Shown here: positions 26,100 through 34,714 of the stretch, in pieces
Position numbering within the stretch: position 1 is the stretch's first letter
How the letters are laid out: every line of letters starts with the position of its first letter
Assembly (NCBI GenBank): GCA_032595685.2
Contig: CP159373.1
Location: 3,561,907 to 3,625,906 of the forward strand
DNA from: Candidatus Electrothrix aestuarii
GTDB taxonomy: Bacteria; Desulfobacterota; Desulfobulbia; Desulfobulbales; Desulfobulbaceae
Length of the DNA: 64,000 bases
Direction of reading: 5' to 3'
The notes under the pieces: model-generated
Told to the model about the DNA's origin: nothing
What the model saw: the letters and a program-made list of their open reading frames with translations, nothing else
Databases searched by the model: none
Made by a program: the position numbers and the translations under genes

Positions 26100-27419
26100 T
26101 CAGTCGAGAAAATAGCGAAGTTTATCGCGACGACTGGAATGGCGTAAGCGATTGAGGGCTTTTTTCTCAATCTGGCGGATACGCTCGCGGGAAACGTTGA
26201 ATTTCTTGCCGATTTCCTCTAAGGTGTACTCTGCCTTTTCTCCGATCCCGAAACGGAGACGGATGATCTTCTCTTCCCGGTCTGTCAGGGTAGAGAGGAC
26301 TTCGGTAACCCGCCCTGCCAGCTCCCGATTCTGCACAGTGTCATATGGAGACTCGGACTCCGAGTTTTCCAGGAAATCTCCCAGGGTGGAGTCATCATCA
26401 CCCACCGGGGTTTCCAGGGAAATAGGCTCCCGTGATGCCTCCAGAATAGCCAGGATCTTATCCATAGGCAGGTCTGTCATCTCGGAGATTTCCGCAGGTG
26501 TCGGCTCGCGACCCAATTCTTTCAGTAAGGCGTAGAAGGCCTTAAAGAATTGGCTTCGCAGCTCCAGGAAATGGACAGGCAAACGGATCGTCCGGGTTTT
26601 GTCCAAAATAGCCCGGGTAATAGCCTGACGAATCCACCAGGAGGCATAGGTAGAGAACTTATTGCCCTTGGTGTAGTCAAAGCGGAAAACGGCTCGCATT
26701 AGACCTAAGTTACCTTCCTGAATGAGATCAGCCAGGGTCAGACCTTGGTGCATATAACGCTTGGCTATAGAAACCACCAAACGGAGGTTTGCCCGGATCA
26801 TGCAGTCCTTTGCCGTTTCAATGGAACGGTTATATGCTCCTAAACGGGTATGCAACTCGAAGAGTTCGCGTTGATCCTGATGCCGGGTAGCAGCCTTTTC
26901 CACGCATTTCCGCATGTAGTTGAGCTGCTGCTTTTTCGGTTTCAAGGTGGGATCACGCCGTTCCCAAAGATCAATTCTGTCTATCAGGCTTTTGACCTCA
27001 GGTACATCTACTTTAATTTCACGGATGGCGCAGATAATGGCATTGAAACCCTCCCGAATAGCACGGGAGTAATGGGCTTCCTCCTCCGGGGTTAAGAGGT
27101 CAAACTGGCCCATTTCCCGCAGGTAGGTGGTTGTGGTTTCTTCTGATTCATGCTCTTCCGATGTTACGACCGTGCCGTGTTCATCGTCATCATGAAATTC
27201 TTCCTTCCCGGTCCACTCCTCACCGGAAAGGGTCCTCTTTTTGCCAGAGTCTTCAACAGTTACGATCTCAATATTATGAGCATTGAGGAAATCGAAAACT
27301 GCTTCAATGGCTCCGGGATCCTTTACATCTTCTGGTAATAATTCGTTGAGATGACTGAAGGTTATGCAACCTTCGTCCTTTCCAGCCTTAAGAAGGTCTT
27401 CCTTGATACTTGCCAGCAC
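26100..27419 (-). CDS. Sigma-70 family RNA polymerase sigma factor (RpoD-like)
   Basis: A 439-residue sigma factor. An N-terminal region 1.1-like segment (ITFSHLNELLPEDVKDPGAIE) and acidic linker precede region 1.2 (TYLREMGQFDLLTPEEE), region 2 (LADLIQEGNLGLMRAVFRFDYTKGNKFSTYASWWIRQAI), region 3 and region 4 with the HTH (YTLEEIGKKFNVSRERIRQIE). The promoter-contacting blocks are canonical. It is about 150 residues shorter than a standard RpoD because the large non-conserved insert between 1.2 and 2.1 is reduced, so it may be a group 2 (RpoS-like) factor and not the housekeeping one. Monocistronic with its own terminator. Confidence 0.88.
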   Translation of the reverse strand: MLASIKEDLLKAGKDEGCITFSHLNELLPEDVKDPGAIEAVFDFLNAHNIEIVTVEDSGKKRTLSGEEWTGKEEFHDDDEHGTVVTSEEHESEETTTTYLREMGQFDLLTPEEEAHYSRAIREGFNAIICAIREIKVDVPEVKSLIDRIDLWERRDPTLKPKKQQLNYMRKCVEKAATRHQDQRELFELHTRLGAYNRSIETAKDCMIRANLRLVVSIAKRYMHQGLTLADLIQEGNLGLMRAVFRFDYTKGNKFSTYASWWIRQAITRAILDKTRTIRLPVHFLELRSQFFKAFYALLKELGREPTPAEISEMTDLPMDKILAILEASREPISLETPVGDDDSTLGDFLENSESESPYDTVQNRELAGRVTEVLSTLTDREEKIIRLRFGIGEKAEYTLEEIGKKFNVSRERIRQIEKKALNRLRHSSRRDKLRYFLD

Positions 27420-27602
27420 CTGCTTGCAACCCCCTGCGCATTGAATATATGGAATAGAGAAAAAATATTACTGCTCTAAGTTTATAATGAATAAGAGCGT
27501 ATTGTATAGTATATTTTTTAAAAAAAAGCAAACAAAGAGTTCCTGCTTCCGATACCTTCCAGCATGAACAATTTTTGAAAACTTTTTCAATGGATTAGAC
27601 CT

Positions 27603-29213
27603 ATGGATACCTCTGCACCTTCGGAGTCCCTTTTACCTTCTGTTTCTCAAGGAAACGGTTTTCTTTCAGATAGTAGAGCCTCTGGTGTTCTTCTGCATAT
27701 CTCTTCTCTGCCAAGTCCTTTTGGTGTTGGTGACCTCGGTTCGGGTGCTTTTGCTTTTGTTGATTTTCTTGCTCGGAGCGGACAGCAGTACTGGCAAGTT
27801 TTACCTCTCAGTCCAACAAATGAGATTTTTGCTAACTCCCCCTATATGAGTAGTTCTGCTTTTGCGGGCAACCCGCTGTTCATCAGCCCGGAGCTCCTCA
27901 GTCAGGACGGCCTGCTACGCGCTACAGATTTCCCGGAACAGACTTTTTCTGAGTATCTTGTTGATTTTCCAATAGTCACAGCCTGGAAGAGTGACATATT
28001 GCATAAAGCCTGGAAAAATTTTCAATTACGTCATTCGTCAGCAGAGCAGGATAAATTTTTCGCAGCATTGCAGGAAAAGTATATTTGGCTGAGGGAGTAT
28101 AGCCTCTTTATGGCTTTGAAAGAACGCTATGGGCAGCAAGGTTGGTGGCAATGGCCGGAAGAAATTCGTCACTGCCAACCTGAGGCCCTTGATACGGCTG
28201 AGGTGGAGCTACTGGAAACAGTACGGTATTATCAGTTTGAGCAGCACCTCTTCTATAGTCAATGGGATCGCTTGCATGCTTATGCTCAGAAAAAAGGGAT
28301 TCAGCTTATAGGTGACCTTCCTATATATGTAGGACTCGACTCCACAGATGTCTGGGCGCATCAGCAGATTTTCACCCTCTCGTCAGAGACGGGATTGCCG
28401 ACCCATGTTGCGGGCGTACCTCCAGATTATTTCAGTGAGACCGGCCAGCTCTGGGGAAATCCTCTCTATCGTTGGGAGAGCACCGGAGCGGTGCATGAAG
28501 AGCTCTTTACCTGGTGGAAGCAGCGTTTGCAAGCGACCCTTTCCACGGTAGATTTGGTTCGTGTTGATCACTTCCGTGGTTTTGAGGCATACTGGTCTGT
28601 TCCCGCTAAAGAGAAAACAGCCTTGGCTGGCTCCTGGAAAACCGGCCCTGGAATTGCTTTTTTTGAGGAGATGAAAAAACAGCTGGGGGATCTGCCAATT
28701 ATTGCTGAGGATCTTGGTGTTATTACTCCGGCTGTGGAAAAACTACGCGACGATTTGGGATTTCCCGGTATGAAAATCCTGCTCTTCGCCTTTGATGGAA
28801 AGTCTGACAATGTTTATTTGCCTCATAATATGAGCCAAAATTGTGTGGTGTACACCGGCACCCATGATAACGATACAACAGTGGGTTGGTATCTGAGTGG
28901 GGAGGTGGAGGAACGAGCCAAGGAATTGGCCAGACTCTACGCAAATTGCCATCATTATGTTGATGTCTCTCATTTTCATAAGCAGATGATCTACTTGGCT
29001 CAGTCCTCGGTTGCTGCGCTTTGTATTCTGCCTATGCAGGATGTGTTGGGTTTTGGCAATGATTGTCGGATGAATAAGCCAGGAACAGCTTGTGATAATT
29101 GGTTATGGCGCTGCTCACCCTGTTTCATAACGGATGAATTAGCTTCGGAGCTAAGGAATACTACGGCGCTGTTTGGCAGGCTGCGAGAAAAAAGAAGAGA
29201 AGATAAAAAATAA
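27603..29213 (+). CDS. malQ: 4-alpha-glucanotransferase (GH77)
   Basis: A 536-residue amylomaltase that disproportionates alpha-1,4-glucans in glycogen or maltodextrin metabolism. GH77 landmarks are present in order: LPSPFGVGDLG near 35, WQVLPLSPT near 65, the nucleophile Asp in LVRVDHFRGFEAYW, the acid/base Glu in IIAEDLGVIT, and the stabilising Asp in GTHDNDTTVGW. The length is usual for bacterial amylomaltase. The first 25 residues are serine-rich and probably disordered. No glycogen genes are nearby; it sits between the sigma factor and tRNA-Glu. Confidence 0.93.
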   Translation: MDTSAPSESLLPSVSQGNGFLSDSRASGVLLHISSLPSPFGVGDLGSGAFAFVDFLARSGQQYWQVLPLSPTNEIFANSPYMSSSAFAGNPLFISPELLSQDGLLRATDFPEQTFSEYLVDFPIVTAWKSDILHKAWKNFQLRHSSAEQDKFFAALQEKYIWLREYSLFMALKERYGQQGWWQWPEEIRHCQPEALDTAEVELLETVRYYQFEQHLFYSQWDRLHAYAQKKGIQLIGDLPIYVGLDSTDVWAHQQIFTLSSETGLPTHVAGVPPDYFSETGQLWGNPLYRWESTGAVHEELFTWWKQRLQATLSTVDLVRVDHFRGFEAYWSVPAKEKTALAGSWKTGPGIAFFEEMKKQLGDLPIIAEDLGVITPAVEKLRDDLGFPGMKILLFAFDGKSDNVYLPHNMSQNCVVYTGTHDNDTTVGWYLSGEVEERAKELARLYANCHHYVDVSHFHKQMIYLAQSSVAALCILPMQDVLGFGNDCRMNKPGTACDNWLWRCSPCFITDELASELRNTTALFGRLREKRREDKK

Positions 29214-29215
29214 GG

Positions 29216-29244
29216 TTGACAGAAAAGGGTGAATAGGGTAAATA
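29216..29244 (+). promoter_or_regulatory. Sigma-70 promoter of tRNA-Glu
   Basis: TTGACA, 17-bp spacer, TAAATA, ending 18 bp before the tRNA 5' end. Near-consensus. Confidence 0.75.
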
Positions 29245-29261
29245 ACTGCTCACACTTTTAT

Positions 29262-29336
29262 GGCCCCATCGTCTAGCGGTTAGGACGACGGCCTCTCACG
29301 CCGTAAACAGGGGTTCGATTCCCCTTGGGGTCACCA
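29262..29336 (+). tRNA. tRNA-Glu (anticodon CTC)
   Basis: A 75-nt tRNA with acceptor GGCCCCA/TGGGGTC, D-arm CTAGCGGTTAG, anticodon loop CTCTCAC (CTC), T-arm GGGGTTCGATTCCCC and encoded CCA. Its 3' half is duplicated at 43773, which identifies it as the integration site of the prophage. Confidence 0.96.
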
Positions 29337-29359
29337 TAGAGATTTCAGGCACTTAGCGA
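29288..29359 (+). repeat. attL: 72-bp direct repeat at tRNA-Glu
   Basis: From the anticodon stem through CCA and into the terminator, 72 bp are repeated exactly at 43773-43844. The crossover must lie within this block. The integrase gene begins about 125 bp inward. Confidence 0.9.
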
Positions 29360-29380
29360 ACTTCGTTAAGTGCCTTTTTT
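29347..29380 (+). terminator. Terminator after tRNA-Glu
   Basis: AGGCACTTA pairs with TAAGTGCCT (extended by GCGAA/TTCGT), followed by six T. The same hairpin with two changed loop bases follows the attR copy at 43833-43867. Confidence 0.85.
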
Positions 29381-29484
29381 GTTTTCTGTTGGGTTTTGTT
29401 GGGTTTATGGTTATCTATTTGTTTTGTAAAATCAGTAAATTAGATATGTTGACGGCGTGAAGAGCCCACATTCTGTAAAATCAA

Positions 29485-30483
29485 TTACTTAAACACTTTT
29501 ACCGCTGGCCGCACGTCCTCTAAGCGATGAACATAGCGCTGTGTCGTGGTCAAATTTTTGTGCCTCAGGATAGTCTGAACATCCAGTAATGAGACCTTGT
29601 TTGTGACCAGGATAGAGGCCGAGAGGTGGCGGATGCCATGCAAGCCGAACTCTTTGACCCCGGCCTTCTGACAGAGACGCGGCACCCATTTTTGACGGGC
29701 TGCATAGGGCAAGGCGGTAGCCGGGTTAATGAACACATATTCCCCGGTGACCGTGGGGAGGAACTGGTAAAACTTCCTGAACAGCCGATCTGTCATGGGC
29801 AACCAGTCGTAATGCTGGGAGCCATCCTTTCTTTTCCGAGTAGCCAGCCGGACCCGTTGCCGCTCCAGGTCAACATCTTCTTTTCGCAGCATAAAAATTT
29901 CTGACTTCCTGGCCGCGAGATGCAAATAACAGAGGAGCATGAGTTTATCTTGCTCTGATTCGGCCACCTTGTAGACCTTCCAGAAATCCTCTTCCGGGGG
30001 CACGTAACGGGTAGAGCGTTCCTCAGGGAACTGCTCGACAAGAAAGGGGTTTGGATAGTAAAAACCTGGGATGTACTCACAGGCCCAGTTCCAGGCCGCC
30101 ACAAGGTTCTTGCGGTCCTTGTTGGCCGAGTAGCCGGAGCGCTGTTTTGCCTGCTGAGCAAGATGAACCAGGACTTCCCCTTTATGCAGCAAGTCCGCAT
30201 CCATATACGGGTCAACAGCTTTCAGCAGCATGCGGAAGGCCAGCTTTTTCTCATTATAGGTCTTGCGGGTAAACTTGGATTCCGCGTAGTCCAGATACTT
30301 TGTGGCCAGCTCAAACAAGGAGACCGTGGCTGTCTGCCGGTCGCTCTCCAGGCCCATTTCCTTCAGCTTCTTCTCTTCCCAGAGAAGCGCTTGCTCTTCT
30401 GTTTCGTGTTGACTTCTGAGGCGTTTTCCGTTGAACACCACTTGCCCCATCCACGCTTCTCTCTGCTTGTTGTAATAAGGCAT
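29485..30483 (-). CDS. Tyrosine-recombinase integrase of the prophage
   Basis: A 332-residue site-specific recombinase. The N-terminal part (1-55) resembles an arm-binding domain, 60-150 is a SAM-like core-binding domain, and 165-325 is catalytic: Arg192 (AARKSE), His282-x-x-Arg285 (LHGIRH), His308 (LRHKN) and the nucleophile Tyr317 (TTQRYVH). It lies right beside attL at tRNA-Glu, as expected. A closely similar C-terminal half occurs at 43971-44648 beside the second att copy. Confidence 0.94.
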   Translation of the reverse strand: MPYYNKQREAWMGQVVFNGKRLRSQHETEEQALLWEEKKLKEMGLESDRQTATVSLFELATKYLDYAESKFTRKTYNEKKLAFRMLLKAVDPYMDADLLHKGEVLVHLAQQAKQRSGYSANKDRKNLVAAWNWACEYIPGFYYPNPFLVEQFPEERSTRYVPPEEDFWKVYKVAESEQDKLMLLCYLHLAARKSEIFMLRKEDVDLERQRVRLATRKRKDGSQHYDWLPMTDRLFRKFYQFLPTVTGEYVFINPATALPYAARQKWVPRLCQKAGVKEFGLHGIRHLSASILVTNKVSLLDVQTILRHKNLTTTQRYVHRLEDVRPAVKVFK

Positions 30484-30697
30484 TCACCAAACTCCTTTCA
30501 AAAAATCTGTATCGTGTCCCTATCTTGATGCCGCCCAGCTGGTCATATTTTCGGTAGACCGTGGAAACATCGCACTGAAGGAACTCGGCTACTTCTTGCG
30601 CCGACATGCACCGGCCCAGGTTTTCGTCTATGAAGGCGCTCATGTTATCGGCCTGGTTCTGTGTTAGAGTGCGGCTTCGCCGGGTACTTGACTGCAT
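30311..30697 (-). CDS. Excisionase-like helix-turn-helix protein
   Basis: The first 75 of 128 residues carry a MerR/HTH_17-type DNA-binding domain (MSAQEVAEFLQCDVSTVYRKYDQLGGIKIGTRYRFF). This is the usual excisionase or directionality factor, placed immediately upstream of the integrase. The remaining ~55 residues are low-complexity and come from a frame overlapping the integrase start by 173 bp; such an overlap is large, but no earlier stop exists. It probably controls prophage excision. Confidence 0.65.
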   Translation of the reverse strand: MQSSTRRSRTLTQNQADNMSAFIDENLGRCMSAQEVAEFLQCDVSTVYRKYDQLGGIKIGTRYRFFERSLVNALLQQAERSVDGASGVQRKTPQKSTRNRRASASLGREEAEGNGPGERPADSHGLLV

Positions 30698-30877
30698 GAG
30701 AACCTGTAAAGAAAAAAAAGAAGAATGCGCGCTTCGCGCGGTAAATATAGGTCTTTCATATCATTCTTTTTTTCTTGACAGAACCCCACTGGTCAAGTGA
30801 AAGAGGGGCATTCAAGAAGGAAAAACAAGTTTTCCTCTTGTTCTTTTTTTGTTTTAGGAATGCCTCCGGCGGTCACT

Positions 30878-31132
30878 TTAAAAAGTGAGCAAACTTCTTG
30901 TAAACTTAGGGATAGGATGGCCTACTTGATGATCATTCAAGAGCTTGTGGAATTGCGAAAGATCCATAGTAGAAAGACCGGAAATATGCTTTTCTCCATC
31001 AGAACCATTAAAAACAGGACCGATAGACATATCCTCACCCATGCCTATTTCAAAATCACCTACAGTAATAGTCTCACCGGACGCAAGAAGACGAATAACA
31101 GCAAGCGTCCTGGCAACATCTAATCCGAGCAT
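30878..31132 (-). CDS. Small prophage protein of unknown function
   Basis: An 84-residue acidic soluble protein (MLGLDVARTLAVIRLLASGETITVGDFEIGMGED...). Its start codon and first 13 codons lie inside the first copy of the 807-bp tandem repeat, so the same 5' end recurs in copies 2 and 3, where it instead reads into the body of the 54-residue membrane-protein gene in another frame. It is the last gene of the virion gene cluster before the integration genes. No family recognised. The stretch 30700-30870 between it and the HTH gene holds a GCGCGCTTCGCGCG hairpin and nothing else. Confidence 0.5.
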   Translation of the reverse strand: MLGLDVARTLAVIRLLASGETITVGDFEIGMGEDMSIGPVFNGSDGEKHISGLSTMDLSQFHKLLNDHQVGHPIPKFTRSLLTF

Positions 31133-31218
31133 AATAAATCCTTATTAATATTGTCTTGCAAGTGCATCAATCGCAACACTATTTTAAAGAAAAAAACCAA
31201 TTCGTAACATTTTGGCCG

Positions 31219-31737
31219 TTACCTGGCCGCAGATCCGGCGGAGATTGGCTGCTGTTTTGAGGAAATCGTAACACTTTCATCAGGTGCAAATTCGTCAAAA
31301 TCATGAATGCGGTCAAAACGCTCATACTCCTCAATAATATGGTGGTAAACTTCCACAGGCACATCGACGATGACAAAATCACGAAAACCGGGGTTCATCA
31401 TGTCGAAGTGCTCGAAATTTGACTCTGAAACGACAAAAGCATCAGGCAGGATGCGGAACTGAAAACAGACTTGACCGGGAGTTTGCCGGTTTGCTGCCTT
31501 TCTTCGTTCCCGGTAATCAGAGAAAAAATCCAAAAGAAAGACGATAGTCAACAGAAGGCCATACAACAAATGAAAATAAAAACTGTCAGAAATAAAAAAA
31601 ACAGAGGGATCAAGGCCAGGGTAACCACACATTGCAGCCATACCGAAGAAGATATAAACAGAAACGCTCCCCCAAAAAAAACCATCAAAAAAACCTATCG
31701 GCCTGGAAACAAAAAAGGACAAATAACGAGAAAACAT
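31219..31737 (-). CDS. 172-residue prophage membrane protein, copy 1 of 3
   Basis: Two N-terminal hydrophobic segments (about residues 18-36 and 46-68, FYFHLLYGLLLTIVFLLDFF) are followed by a basic patch (DYRERRKAANRQ) and an acidic cytoplasmic or periplasmic domain of about 90 residues (EVYHHIIEEYERFDRIHDFDEF). No signal peptide is cleaved in an obvious way. It is downstream of the Zot gene, outside the standard filamentous-phage set, so it may be an accessory or superinfection/host-interaction protein. Function unknown. Confidence 0.7.
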   Translation of the reverse strand: MFSRYLSFFVSRPIGFFDGFFWGSVSVYIFFGMAAMCGYPGLDPSVFFISDSFYFHLLYGLLLTIVFLLDFFSDYRERRKAANRQTPGQVCFQFRILPDAFVVSESNFEHFDMMNPGFRDFVIVDVPVEVYHHIIEEYERFDRIHDFDEFAPDESVTISSKQQPISAGSAAR

Positions 31738-32025
31738 ATATCACCCATTCTTCATTAAAGTAAAATCAACACAGCAGCCCCGGCACTGGGTTTGGAGCAA
31801 AAAGAAGCGCTGCACAGCTGCCCGATGATAAAGAAGACAGCGATAAACAAGCCCCAGGACCGCCAACAAATAGCAGGACAAGCCAAAGAAAAAAATCTGT
31901 TATAACAGCAAGCGTCCTGGCAACATCTAATCCGAGCATAATAAATCCTTATTAATATTGTCTTGCAAGTGCATCAATCGCAACACTATTTTAAAGAAAA
32001 AAACCAATTCGTAACATTTTGGCCG

Positions 32026-32544
32026 TTACCTGGCCGCAGATCCGGCGGAGATTGGCTGCTGTTTTGAGGAAATCGTAACACTTTCATCAGGTGCAAATTC
32101 GTCAAAATCATGAATGCGGTCAAAACGCTCATACTCCTCAATAATATGGTGGTAAACTTCCACAGGCACATCGACGATGACAAAATCACGAAAACCGGGG
32201 TTCATCATGTCGAAGTGCTCGAAATTTGACTCTGAAACGACAAAAGCATCAGGCAGGATGCGGAACTGAAAACAGACTTGAACGGGAGTTTGCCGGTTTG
32301 CTGCCTTTCTTCGTTCCCGGTAATCAGAGAAAAAATCCAAAAGAAAGACGATAGTCAACAGAAGGCCATACAACAAATGAAAATAAAAACTGTCAGAAAT
32401 AAAAAAAACAGAGGGATCAAGGCCAGGGTAACCACACATTGCAGCCATACCGAAGAAGATATAAACAGAAACGCTCCCCCAAAAAAAACCATCAAAAAAA
32501 CCTATCGGCCTGGAAACAAAAAAGGACAAATAACGAGAAAACAT
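32026..32544 (-). CDS. 172-residue prophage membrane protein, copy 2 of 3
   Basis: The same protein as copy 1 with one visible substitution (Gly to Val in the NRQTPGQV stretch). The preservation of open frame in all three copies indicates that the amplification is young or that the extra dosage is tolerated or selected. Confidence 0.7.
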   Translation of the reverse strand: MFSRYLSFFVSRPIGFFDGFFWGSVSVYIFFGMAAMCGYPGLDPSVFFISDSFYFHLLYGLLLTIVFLLDFFSDYRERRKAANRQTPVQVCFQFRILPDAFVVSESNFEHFDMMNPGFRDFVIVDVPVEVYHHIIEEYERFDRIHDFDEFAPDESVTISSKQQPISAGSAAR

Positions 32545-32832
32545 ATATCACCCATTCTTCATTAAAGTAAAATCAACACAGCAGCCCCGGCACTGGGTTT
32601 GGAGCACAAAGAAGCGCTGCACAGCTGCCCGATGATAAAGAAGACAGCGATAAACAAGCCCCAGGACCGCCAACAAATAGCAGGACAAGCCAAAGAAAAA
32701 AATCTGTTATAACAGCAAGCGTCCTGGCAACATCTAATCCGAGCATAATAAATCCTTATTAATATTGTCTTGCAAGTGCATCAATCGCAACACTATTTTA
32801 AAGAAAAAAACCAATTCGTAACATTTTGGCCG

Positions 32833-33351
32833 TTACCTGGCCGCAGATCCGGCAGAGATTGGCTGCTGTTTTGAGGAAATCGTAACACTTTCATCAGGTG
32901 CAAATTCGTCAAAATCATGAATGCGGTCAAAACGCTCATACTCCTCAATAATATGGTGGTAAACTTCCACAGGCACATCGACGATGACAAAATCACGAAA
33001 ACCGGGGTTCATCATGTCGAAGTGCTCGAAATTTGACTCTGAAACGACAAAAGCATCAGGCAGGATGCGGAACTGAAAACAGACTTGACCGGGAGTTTGC
33101 CGGTTTGCTGCCTTTCTTCGTTCCCGGTAATCAGAGAAAAAATCCAAAAGAAAGACGATAGTCAACAGAAGGCCATACAACAAATGAAAATAAAAACTGT
33201 CAGAAATAAAAAAAACAGAGGGATCAAGGCCAGGGTAACCACACATTGCAGCCATACCGAAGAAGATATAAACAGAAACGCTCCCCCAAAAAAAACCATC
33301 AAAAAAACCTATCGGCCTGGAAACAAAAAAGGACAAATAACGAGAAAACAT
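32833..33351 (-). CDS. 172-residue prophage membrane protein, copy 3 of 3
   Basis: Identical in protein sequence to copy 1 as far as I can see. It is the copy closest to the virion genes and the only one preceded by an intact start for the 54-residue membrane protein, so it is probably the ancestral arrangement. Confidence 0.7.
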   Translation of the reverse strand: MFSRYLSFFVSRPIGFFDGFFWGSVSVYIFFGMAAMCGYPGLDPSVFFISDSFYFHLLYGLLLTIVFLLDFFSDYRERRKAANRQTPGQVCFQFRILPDAFVVSESNFEHFDMMNPGFRDFVIVDVPVEVYHHIIEEYERFDRIHDFDEFAPDESVTISSKQQPISAGSAAR

Positions 33352-33354
33352 ATA

Positions 33355-33519
33355 TCACCCATTCTTCATTAAAGTAAAATCAACACAGCAGCCCCGGCAC
33401 TGGGTTTGGAGCACAAAGAAGCGCTGCACAGCTGCCCGATGATAAAGAAGACAGCGATAAACAAGCCCCAGGACCGCCAACAAATAGCAGGACAAGCCAA
33501 AGAAAAAAATCTGTTCCAT
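33355..33519 (-). CDS. Small membrane protein (54 aa) after Zot gene
   Basis: ATG at 33519, preceded by AAGGAGGGTAT, opens a 54-codon frame: MEQIFFFGLSCYLLAVLGLV then a cysteine-containing tail (QTQCRGCCVDF). One TM helix. The start codon lies 4 bp outside the 807-bp repeat; in copies 1 and 2 the ATG and ribosome site are missing, so only this copy is expressible. It lies 11 bp past the Zot gene stop and ends 3 bp before the 172-residue gene. Confidence 0.6.
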   Translation of the reverse strand: MEQIFFFGLSCYLLAVLGLVYRCLLYHRAAVQRFFVLQTQCRGCCVDFTLMKNG

Positions 33520-33530
33520 ATACCCTCCTT

Positions 33531-34403
33531 TTAAGCAGCCACATCAGCCGGACACAACCCACCACAGCAAGCTGGGTCGGCTGTGTCCGTCTGCTGCGTC
33601 TTTTTATCAGTGAGAAAATCAAGCCAGTCCCTCTTCCCATGCTTTACCGCAAAAGGTGAATCTGCCTTAGGTATGTTCTTTTCGTAAACTTCAACGGTTG
33701 AATTATAAAAAGAACCCTGGGACTCAAGAATACCGGAAAGCTTATCAAAAGCAAAAACGGCAAAGGTGTCATACAATTCAGCTATAGCCCAAGAGAAGCG
33801 GGAAAAAGAGATGTGGGAACGGCCACCAGTACGAGGACGGGAAACATAAATAAAAAAGACCCATGGCCAGCGCACACGGGTACCAGGTATCCTGAGCTCT
33901 TCATGCAAGTTGACCACGCGGGTACTGTAAGAAATAAGGTGCTGAGCCTGGTTATCAATAAAACGGATATGGTGGGCAATAAGTATGATATCAAGACGGA
34001 GCTTTCTGTGTTGCGTAAAAAACTCTACCCAAGGAAAATTCTTACGATAATCGCGGGTATTGAGATACAAGCCGGCCTCATCAATAACAATGAGGATTTT
34101 GCGCTCAAATCGCTTAGCAGCATAACCTATACAGCGATCCTTATATTTTTCGGCCAACTCATAGCAGGTATGAACCTGGCCAATATAAAAGCAACGATCA
34201 AGGAGACTTTTAACGCAATCTTCATAATCGAGAGTACCCTTTACGACATCGGGATGACTCAAAGCCATGATAAAGGCCCAGTCCTCCTCAAGATGAAAGT
34301 TCAAACCGACAATGCCACCTTCAAAGAGGTGCTCTTGAGCACGAGTCATTGCATACATAGACTTACCACCACCAGTATAAGACCACAATAATTCGACAGA
34401 CAT
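33531..34403 (-). CDS. Zot/pI-like filamentous phage assembly ATPase
   Basis: A 290-residue member of the Zot (zonular occludens toxin)/gene I family, the inner-membrane motor that extrudes filamentous phage. The P-loop is SYTGGGKSMYA at residues 8-18, Walker B is ILIVIDEAGLYLNTR near 110, and the family's HRKLRLDIILIAHH follows. A clear C-terminal TM helix, common in pI, is not evident, so membrane association may be indirect. The last 20 residues have a cysteine pair (ACCGGLC). Its place right after the pVI-like gene is the conserved inovirus order. Confidence 0.9.
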   Translation of the reverse strand: MSVELLWSYTGGGKSMYAMTRAQEHLFEGGIVGLNFHLEEDWAFIMALSHPDVVKGTLDYEDCVKSLLDRCFYIGQVHTCYELAEKYKDRCIGYAAKRFERKILIVIDEAGLYLNTRDYRKNFPWVEFFTQHRKLRLDIILIAHHIRFIDNQAQHLISYSTRVVNLHEELRIPGTRVRWPWVFFIYVSRPRTGGRSHISFSRFSWAIAELYDTFAVFAFDKLSGILESQGSFYNSTVEVYEKNIPKADSPFAVKHGKRDWLDFLTDKKTQQTDTADPACCGGLCPADVAA

Positions 34404-34412
34404 AGTAAAACC

Positions 34413-34709
34413 TCAGAAGAGATCCATAACAGCACGGTAAATGGGAACACCAACAAAGAGCAGCAACTCATAAGTCACATAAAAACCAAAAGCAATAAAA
34501 AGGTGGTTGAAAGGAATGATCCAACCTATAAGACCAAGAGAAGCATCAGTAAAAGGGTTCGAAGATAACCAATCAGGAGATTCAACAGAAGGTGTGAAAG
34601 TTCCAATAAGTTTAATAAAAGAAAAAGCGATTGCGACAAGCTGAGTCACAAGCCAACACCAAGCTTGAGAAACCCAAGACATGAGCACATCGATAAGGCC
34701 ATCCCACAT
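34413..34709 (-). CDS. pVI-like minor virion protein
   Basis: A 98-residue protein with three hydrophobic segments (CWLVTQLVAIAFSFIKLIG, LGLIGWIIPFNHLFIAFGFYV, YELLLFVGVPIYRAV). Size, TM content and position between the adsorption protein and the Zot gene match gene VI of filamentous phages, which caps the virion with pIII. The sequence itself is not recognisably homologous, so the call rests on synteny. Confidence 0.7.
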   Translation of the reverse strand: MWDGLIDVLMSWVSQAWCWLVTQLVAIAFSFIKLIGTFTPSVESPDWLSSNPFTDASLGLIGWIIPFNHLFIAFGFYVTYELLLFVGVPIYRAVMDLF

Positions 34710-34714
34710 AATAG

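Larger units (their letters stand above)
31095..33515. repeat. Exact 807-bp tandem triplication
   Basis: Three head-to-tail copies (31095-31901, 31902-32708, 32709-33515) nearly identical in sequence; I see only a few base differences (for example at 32282 and in the AGCA(A/C)AAAGAAG stretch). Each copy contains a whole 172-residue membrane-protein gene, the body of the 54-residue gene that precedes it, and the 5' end of the 84-residue gene that follows. This is a recent amplification by unequal crossing-over or rolling-circle slippage. Confidence 0.97.

Noticed and set aside
26100-27419. Sigma factor as the housekeeping RpoD
   Set aside because: The protein lacks the long non-conserved region expected of a primary sigma in this phylum; a group 2 factor is as likely, so no gene symbol is given.
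30797-31123. Plus-strand 108-codon frame overlapping the 84-residue gene
   Set aside because: Antisense to a better minus-strand frame that has consistent acidic protein character and fits the phage operon direction.
31471-31758. Plus-strand 95-codon frames repeated in each 807-bp unit
   Set aside because: Mirror of the 172-residue membrane-protein gene; lysine-rich composition results from reading antisense to TM codons.
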